This document shows positions 33,751 to 42,981 of a stretch of DNA of 64,000 nucleotides, in pieces. Both the position numbers and the translations under genes were made by a program. The first letter of the stretch is position 1; each line of letters opens with the position of its first letter. Under the pieces are notes generated by a model. That model was not told where the DNA came from. It did not search any database and saw only the letters and a list, made by a program, of their open reading frames with translations. Source of the stretch: Prosthecobacter sp. (GTDB lineage: Bacteria; Verrucomicrobiota; Verrucomicrobiia; Verrucomicrobiales; Verrucomicrobiaceae); assembly GCA_019186985.1 (NCBI GenBank), contig JABARQ010000015.1, positions 346,411 to 410,410 of the forward strand. The letters run 5' to 3'.

Positions 33751-36162
33751 TCAAAGAGCGGCGGTGGCGCGGGCCACGGTGGCGGCGCACTTTTTATAAT
33801 CGGGCTCTTTGGAGATGGGATCGACATCGCCCAGCGTGATGTCATTGCACATCAGCCGCTCGTCGAAGAACGGAATGAAGAGCGAGCCACGCGGCGGATG
33901 ACCACGCCCGTCAATCCACACGGGCAGCTTGAGTTCGCCACGGCGCGTCTTCACCACGATGCTTTCGCCATTGGCAAAACCATGCTCGCGGGCGTCCTCG
34001 GGGTGCATCTCGACATAAGAATGCGGCATGGCGGCATGGAGCTGCGGAATACGCCGCGTCATGCTGCCGGTGTGCCAGTGCTCCAGCACGCGGCCCGTGC
34101 AGAGCCAGAAAGGAAACTCCGCATCCGGCTCCTCGGCGGCTTTTTCAGCAGGCGCGAACCAGATGAGCGCTTTGTCATCCTTCGTGACGGAGTGGTAAAA
34201 CTGAATCTCCGCGCCCTTCTTCACATAAGGATCGTCGAACTCGCTGAAGCGGAACTTCGTCTCCCGCCAGGTGCCATCCTGCTGCTGCACCACCGGCCAG
34301 CGCAGACCGCGGGCCTTCACATACTCTTCGTAGGGAGCGAGGTCCTTGTGCTTGTAGCGGCTGAACAGGCGGTATTCCTCGAACAGCACCTTGTCCACAT
34401 TCAGGTCGTAGTAGCGCGGCCATTCCCACACGGGCACTTCTTCACCTTGGTCGTTCTTGAAGGTGAAAAGGAAGCGCCCGTTCTTGTCCTTCATACCGGG
34501 GTGTCCCAGATCGTGCAAACGACGCGCCACCGCAATCATCTGCCACGCGTCATCGCGTGCCTCGCCTGGCGGCTTCACCATGCGAAACCACTGCTGCGTG
34601 CGGCGTTCGCTGTTGCCATACATGCCGTTTTTCTCCACCCACATCGCCGAGGGCAGCACGAGATCCGCCAGCTCCGTGGTGGCGGTGCGATACACGTCGG
34701 AGACGATGAGGAACTTGTCCGGCTGGCCCGCCTTAGCTTTGAAAAGCTTGTGCAGATTCGGCAGCGACTGGCCGGGATTCGTCACCTGCACCCACAGCGT
34801 CTGGATATCGCCGCCTTTGTCCGCAGGCGTGCAGAACTTCTCCCACATCAGCACCGTGTGGTGGCCGATTTTCGGACTGATTCGGCCTTCGGGCACATTC
34901 CACAGCTTCTCGGTTTCCTTGCGATGCTCTGGATTGAGAATGAGACGGCCTCCAGGCAGGAAATGGCACATCGTGCCGACTTCACGCGCAGTGCCGCAGG
35001 CGCTCGGCTGGCCGGTGAGGGAGGTCGGCGCATCGCCCGGCCTCCCAAAGTGGCCGCTGAGAAGGTGGATGCCGTGGCAGAGGCGGTTCGCGTTGGTGCC
35101 GCGTGAGTGCTGGTTGAAGCCCATGCACCAGGTCGAGGTGATGCGGAGGTCTTTGTTCGCAAACAAGTCCGCCAGCACGCGAATCTTCTCCGCAGGCACG
35201 CCGCTGAGTTTTTCCACATGCTCCGGCGTGTAGGGCTCCAGCGCGGCTTTGTAGTCGTCAAAGCTCATCGCATCCCCCAGCAGCGGCGCGGTGGGCGTGG
35301 CGTTCGGGTCCTTGGGCGCCTGCCGGAAGTTGCAGAACTTCTCCACGAACTTCGGATCGAAGGCGTTCTTCTTGATCAGCAGGTGCGCGATGCCGTTCAT
35401 GATAGCCAGATCGCTGTGCGGGCGGAACTCCAGGTAGTGATCACTGAAATCCGTGGTGCGTGTGCGGCGCGTACCGATGTCAATGAGCGTCACCTTTTCC
35501 CCGCGTGTGCGGCGGTCAATCACGCGGCTGAAGAGCACCGGATGCATCTCCGCCATGTTGTTGCCCCACATGATGAGCACATCGCACTTGTCGAGGTCGT
35601 CGTAGCAGCCTGCGGGCTCGTCCACGCCATACACGCTGAGAAAGCCCGTGACCGCGCTGGCCATGCAAAGGCGGGCGTTGGGGTCGATGTGATTGCTCCC
35701 GAGGCCGCCTTTGATGAATTTGTTCGCCGCGTAGCCCTCGGGGATCGTCCACTGGCCGCTGCCATAAATCGCAAACTGATCCGGCGTGGCCAGGATCTTC
35801 TGCGAGATCGTTTCGATCGCCTCTTCCCACGAAATCGGCTCCAGCACGCCATTCCGCCGCAGCAGCGGCTGCGTGAGGCGATCTTTGCCATACAGCGCCA
35901 GGCCGACATGATAGCCCTTCACGCAAAGAAGCCCTTTATTGACCTCCGCGAGTTGATCTCCCTCAATGGCGACCACACGGCCATTTTTCACACCCACACG
36001 CACATGACAACCCGTGCCGCAAAATCGACACGGAGCCTTATCCCAGGCGATTCCGTCATTGGAGGCCGCAGCAGCAGACGGCGCATTCTGAGCCCGCGCC
36101 TGTGCGGCGGCGGAAGCAGCCGCCAGAGCGGCCATTCGGTTGAAATCACGGCGTTGGATCAT
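33751..36162 (-). CDS. napA: Periplasmic nitrate reductase catalytic subunit NapA
   Basis: 803 aa, typical of NapA. A Tat signal (RRDFNRMAALAAASAA) is followed by the [4Fe-4S] ligands C45, C48, C52 and C80 (CRFCGTGC, LLCVKG) and the molybdenum-coordinating C166 (ARLCMASAVTGF). NapA-typical stretches include GNNMAEMHPVLFSR, STWCMGFNQHSRGT and GRVLEHWHTGSMTRR. It reduces nitrate to nitrite with Mo-bis-MGD in the periplasm. It overlaps napD by four bases and is followed by the tandem NapB-like gene. Confidence 0.95.
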   Translation of the reverse strand: MIQRRDFNRMAALAAASAAAQARAQNAPSAAAASNDGIAWDKAPCRFCGTGCHVRVGVKNGRVVAIEGDQLAEVNKGLLCVKGYHVGLALYGKDRLTQPLLRRNGVLEPISWEEAIETISQKILATPDQFAIYGSGQWTIPEGYAANKFIKGGLGSNHIDPNARLCMASAVTGFLSVYGVDEPAGCYDDLDKCDVLIMWGNNMAEMHPVLFSRVIDRRTRGEKVTLIDIGTRRTRTTDFSDHYLEFRPHSDLAIMNGIAHLLIKKNAFDPKFVEKFCNFRQAPKDPNATPTAPLLGDAMSFDDYKAALEPYTPEHVEKLSGVPAEKIRVLADLFANKDLRITSTWCMGFNQHSRGTNANRLCHGIHLLSGHFGRPGDAPTSLTGQPSACGTAREVGTMCHFLPGGRLILNPEHRKETEKLWNVPEGRISPKIGHHTVLMWEKFCTPADKGGDIQTLWVQVTNPGQSLPNLHKLFKAKAGQPDKFLIVSDVYRTATTELADLVLPSAMWVEKNGMYGNSERRTQQWFRMVKPPGEARDDAWQMIAVARRLHDLGHPGMKDKNGRFLFTFKNDQGEEVPVWEWPRYYDLNVDKVLFEEYRLFSRYKHKDLAPYEEYVKARGLRWPVVQQQDGTWRETKFRFSEFDDPYVKKGAEIQFYHSVTKDDKALIWFAPAEKAAEEPDAEFPFWLCTGRVLEHWHTGSMTRRIPQLHAAMPHSYVEMHPEDAREHGFANGESIVVKTRRGELKLPVWIDGRGHPPRGSLFIPFFDERLMCNDITLGDVDPISKEPDYKKCAATVARATAAL

Positions 36163-36422
36163 GGAGAGTATGTTGGAGAGGCTGTCGTCGGATCATCAAA
36201 GTTCACATGCACCACATCAACAAAAGCGACACCCGGCAGCGCCGCGATCCAGTCGTGCAGCTCGCGTAATCGAGCATCATCCTCGGCCTCGATGGCGGCT
36301 GGCAGCCAGCGCCCTTCTGGGAGACCTGCGGTCACCCCCTCTTTTTCGTCGAGTGCCTGACGCAATCCAAAGGCTCGCTCATCATGGGCGAGGCTGATGA
36401 GAAGTCCGGACGTGAGAGGCAT
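36159..36422 (-). CDS. napD: NapD chaperone for NapA
   Basis: An 87-aa ferredoxin-fold protein starting with a beta strand (LTSGLLISLAHDE) and ending with a conserved second strand (LPGVAFVDVVHVNFDD). NapD binds the NapA Tat signal and delays export until the Mo cofactor is inserted. It is first in the operon. A GGAGGAAT-like ribosome site is not evident on this strand. Confidence 0.75.
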   Translation of the reverse strand: MPLTSGLLISLAHDERAFGLRQALDEKEGVTAGLPEGRWLPAAIEAEDDARLRELHDWIAALPGVAFVDVVHVNFDDPTTASPTYSP

Positions 36423-36560
36423 GATTGAGGAGGAATTTTGCTATGAAATTTTAATGGGCCGCGCAGTTCGCGGCAAGACACGAATTCTGTCATTCTTGTC
36501 CCCGTTTCTTGTTTTGACCCGCATCTGCGCAACCGGGTTCACAAGGAGAACAATAACGGC
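36423..36560. promoter_or_regulatory. Divergent intergenic region, nap operon / aldolase
   Basis: A 138-base spacer that must hold the promoters of the leftward nap operon and the rightward aldolase gene. It is AT-richer than its surroundings. I found no convincing FNR-type TTGAT-N4-ATCAA and no NsrR-like box; a possible AGGAG ribosome site for the aldolase lies near 36543. Confidence 0.45.
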
Positions 36561-37583
36561 ATGAACGTCCCCGGCCTCCGCGCGTTTTTATCTCCAACAA
36601 CCCTATGCGCCATGTCCGCCACGCCCACCTCCACCGACTGGCTCTCCCATCGTCCTGAAATCCGCGTGCTCGACTGCACGATCCGCGATGGCGGGTTGAT
36701 GAACAACCACCACTTCGACGACCACGTCGTCAAAGCCGTGTATGAAGCCTGCATCGCCTCAGGCATTGATTACATGGAAATCGGCTACCGCGCATCGAGC
36801 AAGGACATCAAACTCGGCGAGCATGGCTGCTGGAAATACTGCCGCGAGGAGGACATCCGCCGCATCGTCGGCGACAACGCCACGAGTGTGAAACTCTCCA
36901 TCATGGCTGACGCGGGCAAATGCGACTACCAAGAGGACATCCCCGCGAAAAAGAACAGCCTCATCGACCTCGTGCGCGTCGCCTGCTACGTTCATCAAGT
37001 GCCGCTGGCGCTCGACATGCTCAAAGACGCCCGCGATAAGGGCTACGAGACCACCGTAAACCTCATGGCCGTCACCACCGTGGGAGATAGCGAGCTGGAG
37101 GCCGCGCTGGCACTTCTCGCGCCCTCCGAGGCGCAGGCGATTTATGTCGTGGACAGCTTTGGCGCACTTTACCCGCTGCAAACTCGCCGCCTCGTCGAAA
37201 AATACCTTCATCACGCCAAAAGCGGCGGCAAAGAGGTTGGCATCCACGCGCATAACAACCTCCAGCTCGCTTACGCGAACACGATTGAGGCCATTTCCCT
37301 CGGCGCGAACTACATTGATGCCACCATGGCCGGCCTGGGCCGCGGCGCGGGCAATTGCCCCATGGAGCTGCTCTTTGGCCTGCTGCGTGACCCCGCCCAC
37401 CGGCTGCGTCCCATCCTGAAATGCGTCGCCGACACCATCGAGCCGCTGCGCAAAGACCTCGGCTGGGGCTTTGACCTCCCCTACATGCTCACCGGCCTCC
37501 ACAACCAGCATCCCCGCTCCGCCATCGCCTACAACGCCGCAACAGAGCCGCAGGACATCGGCACGTTTTACGACACGTTTTGA
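36561..37583 (+). CDS. DRE-TIM metallolyase-type aldolase
   Basis: 340 aa from 36561; an internal ATG at 36612 would give 323 aa and a more typical N-terminus (STDWLSHRPEIRVLDCTIRDGG). The DRE-TIM signature RDGG, a metal-binding HAHNNLQLAYANTIEAI and the GLGRGAGNCPMELL segment place it with HMG-CoA lyase/4-hydroxy-2-oxovalerate aldolase-like enzymes. The substrate is unknown. It stands divergent to the nap operon and begins a plus-strand trio with two secreted-protein genes. Confidence 0.82.
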   Translation: MNVPGLRAFLSPTTLCAMSATPTSTDWLSHRPEIRVLDCTIRDGGLMNNHHFDDHVVKAVYEACIASGIDYMEIGYRASSKDIKLGEHGCWKYCREEDIRRIVGDNATSVKLSIMADAGKCDYQEDIPAKKNSLIDLVRVACYVHQVPLALDMLKDARDKGYETTVNLMAVTTVGDSELEAALALLAPSEAQAIYVVDSFGALYPLQTRRLVEKYLHHAKSGGKEVGIHAHNNLQLAYANTIEAISLGANYIDATMAGLGRGAGNCPMELLFGLLRDPAHRLRPILKCVADTIEPLRKDLGWGFDLPYMLTGLHNQHPRSAIAYNAATEPQDIGTFYDTF

Positions 37584-37632
37584 TCCCGGCAAGCCCTGCT
37601 GGATTCGCCTTGGACGATGCCTCATCACTGCC

Positions 37633-39015
37633 ATGAAATGCCTCGCCATCCAGCTTCTGGTGCTTCTTCTCGCGCCGGTGGTCTCCGCGCAGAAGCCGCC
37701 TGCCGTGCTTGCGCGTGATGATGGCTACCGGGGCATCTGGTATGCGAATCAACCCTCGAAGGATGAATACCGCTACAAATACAGCGGCGGCTTCGCGACT
37801 TATCCGCAACAGCAACTCCCACAGGCCATTTATGCGAAGGAGGTGAACAAGACCTTCTTCTGCTACGGCGGTCGCACGCGGGAGAAAAACGAGCTGCTTC
37901 ACATGGTCAGCTATCTCGATCACACCACCGGCACCGTGCCGCGCCCGGCGATCTTGCTGAACAAGAAGACCGATGATGCGCACGACAACCCCACCCTCAT
38001 GCTCGACGATGCCGGGCATGTGTGGGTTTTTTCCGCTGCCCACGGTACGGCGCGGCCTTCCTGGATTCACAGGAGCACGAAGCCGTGGTCGGTGGACGAG
38101 TTTGAGGAGATTCTGGAGACCAACTTCTCCTACACGCACCCGTGGTGGATGCCGGGAAAGGGGTTTCTCTTTCTGCACACACGCTACAGTGCCGGGCGAG
38201 GCTTGTTTTCGATGACGAGCGCGGATGGACGCGCTTGGAGCCAGCCGCGCAGTCTGGCCCACATCGGAATGGGCGACTACCAGCTCACCTGGCGGCTTGG
38301 GCAGCGCCTCGCGAGTGTGTTTGACTACCACCCGAAGCCGGTCGGCCTCAATGAACGGTCCAACATCTATTACATGGAGACGGACGACTTTGGCGGCACC
38401 TGGCGCACAGTCGGCGGCGCGGTGCTTGAGATTCCGCTCACCGAGTCGGCGAATCCGGCACTTGTGCTCGATTCGCGTGCTGAAAAGCAGCTCGTTTACC
38501 TGAAAGACCTGAACTTTGACAATACAGGCAAGCCCGTGGTTCTGTTTCTGACCGCCACGGGCTACGAGTCGGGTCCGAAACACGGTCCGCGCACCTGGTT
38601 CACCATGCGCTGGACCGGCACGGAGTGGGTGCGCCGGCCCTTCACGACCTCGGATCACAACTACGACCACGGCTCCCTCCACATTGAGCCGGACGGTCTC
38701 TGGCGGATCGTCGCGCCGACCGATCCCGGCCCGCAGCCGTGGACCGCCGGTGGCGAGATGGTGATGTGGACCAGCCGCGATGAGGGTGCGACATGGAGCA
38801 AGGCGAAAATGCTCACCCACGACAGCCTCCGCAACCACACCTACGCACGTCGTCCCGTGAACGCCCACCCCGGCTTTTACACCTTCTGGGCGGACGGTCA
38901 CACGCTCGAACCCGCCGAGTCGCGCCTCTATTTCACCGACCGCGAAGGCAGCCAAGTGTGGCGATTGCCTGAATCGATGAGCGGAAACTCCGCACCACCG
39001 GAACCAGCCTGGTGA
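37633..39015 (+). CDS. Secreted BNR_4-type repeat protein
   Basis: 460 aa from the ATG at 37633, with a signal peptide (MKCLAIQLLVLLLAPVVSAQ). The body contains BNR/sialidase-like propeller elements (DDGYRGIWYANQP, DNPTLMLDDAGHVWVF, FSMTSADGRAWSQP, WTSRDEGATWSKAKML) and matches the BNR_4 family found with polysaccharide-degradation genes. Active-site residues of true sialidases are not evident. It sits 39 bases before the heparinase-like gene, suggesting a polysaccharide-related pair. Confidence 0.8.
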   Translation: MKCLAIQLLVLLLAPVVSAQKPPAVLARDDGYRGIWYANQPSKDEYRYKYSGGFATYPQQQLPQAIYAKEVNKTFFCYGGRTREKNELLHMVSYLDHTTGTVPRPAILLNKKTDDAHDNPTLMLDDAGHVWVFSAAHGTARPSWIHRSTKPWSVDEFEEILETNFSYTHPWWMPGKGFLFLHTRYSAGRGLFSMTSADGRAWSQPRSLAHIGMGDYQLTWRLGQRLASVFDYHPKPVGLNERSNIYYMETDDFGGTWRTVGGAVLEIPLTESANPALVLDSRAEKQLVYLKDLNFDNTGKPVVLFLTATGYESGPKHGPRTWFTMRWTGTEWVRRPFTTSDHNYDHGSLHIEPDGLWRIVAPTDPGPQPWTAGGEMVMWTSRDEGATWSKAKMLTHDSLRNHTYARRPVNAHPGFYTFWADGHTLEPAESRLYFTDREGSQVWRLPESMSGNSAPPEPAW

Positions 39016-39054
39016 GACCCCAAAACTCGAAACCACCCGCCACCACGACGCCCT

Positions 39055-40938
39055 ATGAAACCACAGCCCACGATGAGGACGAGACACTTTTTTCTGGGAT
39101 GGGCCTTGCTGCTCTTGCTCGTCATGCATGTCTCTTTTTCTCGTGCGGAAGGCACGCTGCCTGCGGACATCCTCGCGCGATTAAAGCCTGCGCATCCACG
39201 CCTGCTGGCCTCGGCGGCAGATTTCGAGCAGCTCAAAAAACAGACTTCGGAAGGAAAGGCGGCCCAGTGGTTGGGTCATCTCAAAAAAGAAGCCGGTGAG
39301 CTGCTAAAAGCCGAGCCATCACGTTACGAGATTCCAGATGGCAAGCGGCTCCTGGCCACCAGCCGTCGCGTGCTCGATCGTGTGCTCACCCTGGGGCTTG
39401 TCTTTCGCCTCGCGGGCGACACTCGCCACTCGGAGCGGCTCTGGCTTGAGCTGGAGGCCGCTGCACGGTTCAAAGACTGGAACCCGAGCCATTTCCTCGA
39501 CACGGCGGAAATGACCGCCGCTTTTGCCATCGGCTACGACTGGCTCTTTGACACGTGGACACCGGAGCGTCGCGCGGTGCTGCGCACGGCCATCGTGGAG
39601 CTGGGGCTGAAGCAGGCGCTGCCTTTGTATCGCAAACAAAAAGGGTGGACGGCGGCTGATCACAATTGGAGCCAGGTCTGCAACGGCGGCATGACTCTCG
39701 GTGCGCTGGCTCTCGCTGATGAGGAGCAGGCGCTCGCCGCCGAGATCCTTCCTGCCGCCATCGCCAGCGTGCGGCGGCCGATGCACGAGTTCGCGCCGGA
39801 CGGTGCCTGGGGAGAGGGACCCAGTTACTGGGATTACGCGGTGATGTACAATGTGCTCATGATCGCTGCTCTCGATTCCGCTCTGGGCACGGATTTCGGT
39901 CTGTCGGAGATGGAGGGCTTCTCGAAAGCGGCGGATTTCCCCATCTACGTCACTGGCCCTACCGGACGAACCTTCAACTATGCCGATGCCGGAGACGGCG
40001 GCTGCGGCGGGCAGCACATGCTCTGGCTCGCCTCCCGCTTCGAGCGCCCTGACTTCGCCGCCTTTCGCATCGCCCGCGCTGGGGAGCGACCGACCGCGCT
40101 GGACCTGCTTTATGGCCGCCGCTGGCTGATGCAGCCGCCGGGGAACCGGCAGCAACCGCCCGCCAAACATTTCCGCAGCTCCGAGGTGGTCACGCTGCGC
40201 AGCGCCTGGGATGATCCGCAGGCCACTTTTGTGGCCTTCAAGGGTGGAAACAACGCGGTGAACCACAGCAACCTCGATCTCGGCACCTTTGTGCTCGAAG
40301 CCGCAGGCGAACGATGGGCTTTCGACCTCGGCGCGGATGATTACAACCTGCCCGGCTACTTCGGATCGAAAAGGTGGGACTACTACCGCATGCGTGCTGA
40401 AGGTCACAACACGCTGGTGATCGCGCCCGATGCGCGCCCCGATCAAGCCACCAAGGCCAAAGCCTCCATCGAGCGCTTTCATGAATCACCGGGCCGGGCG
40501 TTTGCCATCGTGAATCTAAGCGCCGCCTACGCCTGCCGTGCCTCCGCCGTCAGGCGCGGCATCATGCTCTCCGGTCACGATGTGATCGTGCAAGACGAGA
40601 TCGAAACAGACGCGCCCGTCGAGGCCTGGTGGTTCATGCACACCGGAGCCGAGGTGAAATGCGACGGCGCCATTGCCGTGATGACGCAAAACGGCCGCCA
40701 GTTGACCGCGACGCTGCTTTCGCCTGCGGGCGCTGTCTTCGAGGTGATGCCCGCCGAACCGCTCGCCACGTCGCCACATCCCGAGCGCCAGCAGGTGAAG
40801 CACACGTCGATGCGCCATCCGCGCAAGCTGGCCGTGCATGTCGGTGCATTGGCATCACCACGGTTCACCGTGCTGCTTTCACCGGGCGGGAGCAGCGCGA
40901 ATCCCGCCCTCCCACCCGCCCTGGCTGAATGGCGTTAG
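39055..40938 (+). CDS. Heparinase II/III family polysaccharide lyase-like protein
   Basis: 627 aa with a signal peptide (FFLGWALLLLLVMHVSFSRA). An alpha/alpha-toroid domain (about residues 40-350, with DHNWSQVCNGGM and GAWGEGPSYWDYAVMYN) is followed by a beta-sandwich heparinase II/III domain (FKGGNNAVNHSNLDLGTFVLEAAGERWA, LGADDYNLPGYFG, AEGHNTLVI). It would eliminate uronic-acid-containing polysaccharides outside the cell. Its stop overlaps that of the convergent RIC gene by a few bases. Confidence 0.88.
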   Translation: MKPQPTMRTRHFFLGWALLLLLVMHVSFSRAEGTLPADILARLKPAHPRLLASAADFEQLKKQTSEGKAAQWLGHLKKEAGELLKAEPSRYEIPDGKRLLATSRRVLDRVLTLGLVFRLAGDTRHSERLWLELEAAARFKDWNPSHFLDTAEMTAAFAIGYDWLFDTWTPERRAVLRTAIVELGLKQALPLYRKQKGWTAADHNWSQVCNGGMTLGALALADEEQALAAEILPAAIASVRRPMHEFAPDGAWGEGPSYWDYAVMYNVLMIAALDSALGTDFGLSEMEGFSKAADFPIYVTGPTGRTFNYADAGDGGCGGQHMLWLASRFERPDFAAFRIARAGERPTALDLLYGRRWLMQPPGNRQQPPAKHFRSSEVVTLRSAWDDPQATFVAFKGGNNAVNHSNLDLGTFVLEAAGERWAFDLGADDYNLPGYFGSKRWDYYRMRAEGHNTLVIAPDARPDQATKAKASIERFHESPGRAFAIVNLSAAYACRASAVRRGIMLSGHDVIVQDEIETDAPVEAWWFMHTGAEVKCDGAIAVMTQNGRQLTATLLSPAGAVFEVMPAEPLATSPHPERQQVKHTSMRHPRKLAVHVGALASPRFTVLLSPGGSSANPALPPALAEWR

Positions 40939-41660
40939 ACTGCGGCGAGCCGCTGCGCCGCTGGGAAAAGGATGGAGTTTTCGAGATGGATGTGGCGGTG
41001 CAGATCTTCCTCCAAGTCCTGCAAGCCGGCAAAGAGGGCGCGGTAGGTGTTGCAGGCTTCGATGGGAGGTGAGTAGTCGTTGCTCAAGGCACGCAGTTCT
41101 GCCAGCGCCGCGCCGGCATCCTCATGCTCGTGCATCATGCAGGCGATGGGGCCATCCAGCGGACCAAAGAACGGTATGCCTTCGTCCAATGCCTTGATGG
41201 CGGGAAACAGCACCTGCTCCTCCTTTGCCATGTGGCTGATGAGTTCGTCTTCCATGCCTTTGAACACCTCAAACAAGGTCACCAGTGACGGAGTGTGGCC
41301 GCCATGCACCTGCGCCACGCGCTCCGCCATCATGTGCAGACGCGGGAGTTCCTGCCGCAGGAAAGTGTGATGCTTCTCCACGATGTAGTCCGCCAATGCC
41401 GCAGGCGGCAGCTCGGCTGGATTGAAATCGGGGACCTTGTTTCTGTGCTGCTCGGCTTCGAGTTGCTCCAGAATGCTTTCGAGCGCGACACCGCGCCTTT
41501 CGCATGCCTCGCGCAGGGTGCGTCCGCCCTGGCAGCAGAAATCGATCTTGAAATCCTGGAAGACTCGCGAGCGTCCGGGACGTTCGGCGACGAGTTCGCC
41601 CACCGTGCGGTCGGCGGTGGTGGTTCCAGGTGGCGAAATGATGTTGGGATGGTGGCTCAT
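40935..41660 (-). CDS. ric: Iron-sulfur cluster repair di-iron protein RIC (YtfE/ScdA)
   Basis: 241 aa from the ATG at 41660. The ScdA_N domain has the FKIDFCCQGGRTL motif (C42, C43). The hemerythrin-like domain carries the di-iron ligands in EKHHTFLRQELP, SHMAKEEQVLFP, MMHEHEDAG and HRHIHLENSILFP. RIC proteins repair Fe-S clusters damaged by NO and peroxide. It is the last gene of the cassette B operon, 44 bases after the DUF2264 gene, which gives that operon a nitrosative-stress context. Confidence 0.92.
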   Translation of the reverse strand: MSHHPNIISPPGTTTADRTVGELVAERPGRSRVFQDFKIDFCCQGGRTLREACERRGVALESILEQLEAEQHRNKVPDFNPAELPPAALADYIVEKHHTFLRQELPRLHMMAERVAQVHGGHTPSLVTLFEVFKGMEDELISHMAKEEQVLFPAIKALDEGIPFFGPLDGPIACMMHEHEDAGAALAELRALSNDYSPPIEACNTYRALFAGLQDLEEDLHRHIHLENSILFPAAQRLAAV

Positions 41661-41704
41661 GGTGATCGTTGGGTTGGTTGTGAACTTTTGTTTCGAGGAG
41701 AAAG

Positions 41705-42967
41705 TCAGATGGCGTGGTCGGCAGGCAGATCGGCACCGTTCCAGACCTGGCAGGCAGACCAGTCCGCTTTGGCCCCCGACCAAAAATCATCGTCGGGAGG
41801 CAAGCCGAGCGGCAGGAAGGCAAAAGTGCAGAGGTAGAGGCTGCCGGTGCTGATGTAGCTCTCGCCGAGGGACGGTTGATGGCCGGAGAGGCCGATGCGG
41901 AGCCAGCCTTGATCATCGAACGTGCCTGTAGGCGTGAGGGTGCGCTGAATGACGGCACTCAAAGCACCGCGAACCTGCGCAGGAGGCACACCGACAGGCA
42001 ACTGCCGCCGCAGCGCCATGTCCGCGAGGTGATGAAAAGCTCCGCAGCGGTAGGTAATGGAGCGGCCGATGGGCGGATACGTGCCGTCAGGCGCGATGAG
42101 TCGCTCCTGGATGGCGGCGAAGCGCTGCGCACGCTTCATGATGGTGGCGCGGTGCCCTTCCCAACGCGCATCGAAGGGCTTCATGAGATCAAGCACTGCG
42201 AGCAGCATGGGCTGGATGACGAAGCTGTTGTAGTAGTCCCAGTGAAACTTAGGGCCGTCGCCATACATGCCATCGCCCTGATACCACTCCTCGTGCGCGG
42301 TGATGGCGGTCTCGATGGGTTCTGGCAGCCACGAAGCACCGATGGAAGCGAGAAAGGCCTCAATGGTGGCGGAGAAGAGCAGCCAGTTGTTTTTGCCGGG
42401 CTTGAACTTTCGCGTGCTCTGCAAGGCGGTGACGAAGCGCTCTCGTGTGGTGGTGTCTAAAGCGTCCCAAAGCTCGTTTTTGGCTCGTGAGAGGCCTAGA
42501 GCCAAAAATGCGGCATCGACGAGATTCTGCGTGGCGACGGTAAAATCGAGTTTGTCGGCTGAAGTTGGCTCCACGGCGTTTGCGAGAGCTTTTCGGGTCT
42601 GCGCAGCCATTTTCACACGAAGGGCTTCTTCAGCCGAATCGAGCCCAGAGGCCGCAAGCCACGGTGCGAGGCCTGCAAGCGTGCGTCCGAGTGCTTCGAG
42701 ATGCGTGGCAGCAGCGCGTTTGGTCTCGTGGCCTTTTTGAGCCTCCACAGGCATGTTTTTCTTCAACTGCTGCGCGGCAAGATTCGCGATGACTGGTTCG
42801 GAAACCTTCATCAGCATCTCAACCCACGCCGCCCGGCCCAGGCCTTTCGGCGAGAGGCCTGATGGTGCGGCATTCGCCCCTGGCAGCAGCGGGCGGGCCA
42901 TCACCGCGCCTGCTACGAGCGAACTTTGCAGCAAACGCCGGCGATTGATCGTGGAGTGGATGTTCAT
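41705..42967 (-). CDS. DUF2264-domain exported protein
   Basis: 420 aa with a Tat-like N-terminus (NRRRLLQSSLVAGAVMARPLL). The rest is an alpha/alpha-toroid of the DUF2264 family (NNWLLFSATIEAFLASIGA, GDGMYGDGPKFHWDYYNSFVIQPML, PPIGRSITYRCGAFHHLADMAL, SLGESYISTGSLYLCT). Relatives occur in polysaccharide-degradation loci; no activity is established. It is 14 bases after the flavoprotein gene and upstream of ric. Confidence 0.82.
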   Translation of the reverse strand: MNIHSTINRRRLLQSSLVAGAVMARPLLPGANAAPSGLSPKGLGRAAWVEMLMKVSEPVIANLAAQQLKKNMPVEAQKGHETKRAAATHLEALGRTLAGLAPWLAASGLDSAEEALRVKMAAQTRKALANAVEPTSADKLDFTVATQNLVDAAFLALGLSRAKNELWDALDTTTRERFVTALQSTRKFKPGKNNWLLFSATIEAFLASIGASWLPEPIETAITAHEEWYQGDGMYGDGPKFHWDYYNSFVIQPMLLAVLDLMKPFDARWEGHRATIMKRAQRFAAIQERLIAPDGTYPPIGRSITYRCGAFHHLADMALRRQLPVGVPPAQVRGALSAVIQRTLTPTGTFDDQGWLRIGLSGHQPSLGESYISTGSLYLCTFAFLPLGLPPDDDFWSGAKADWSACQVWNGADLPADHAI

Positions 42968-42981
42968 GAGTGAAAGGCGGC

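Noticed and set aside
36423..36560. FNR-type site for the nap operon
   Set aside because: I looked for TTGAT-N4-ATCAA on both strands and found no acceptable match.
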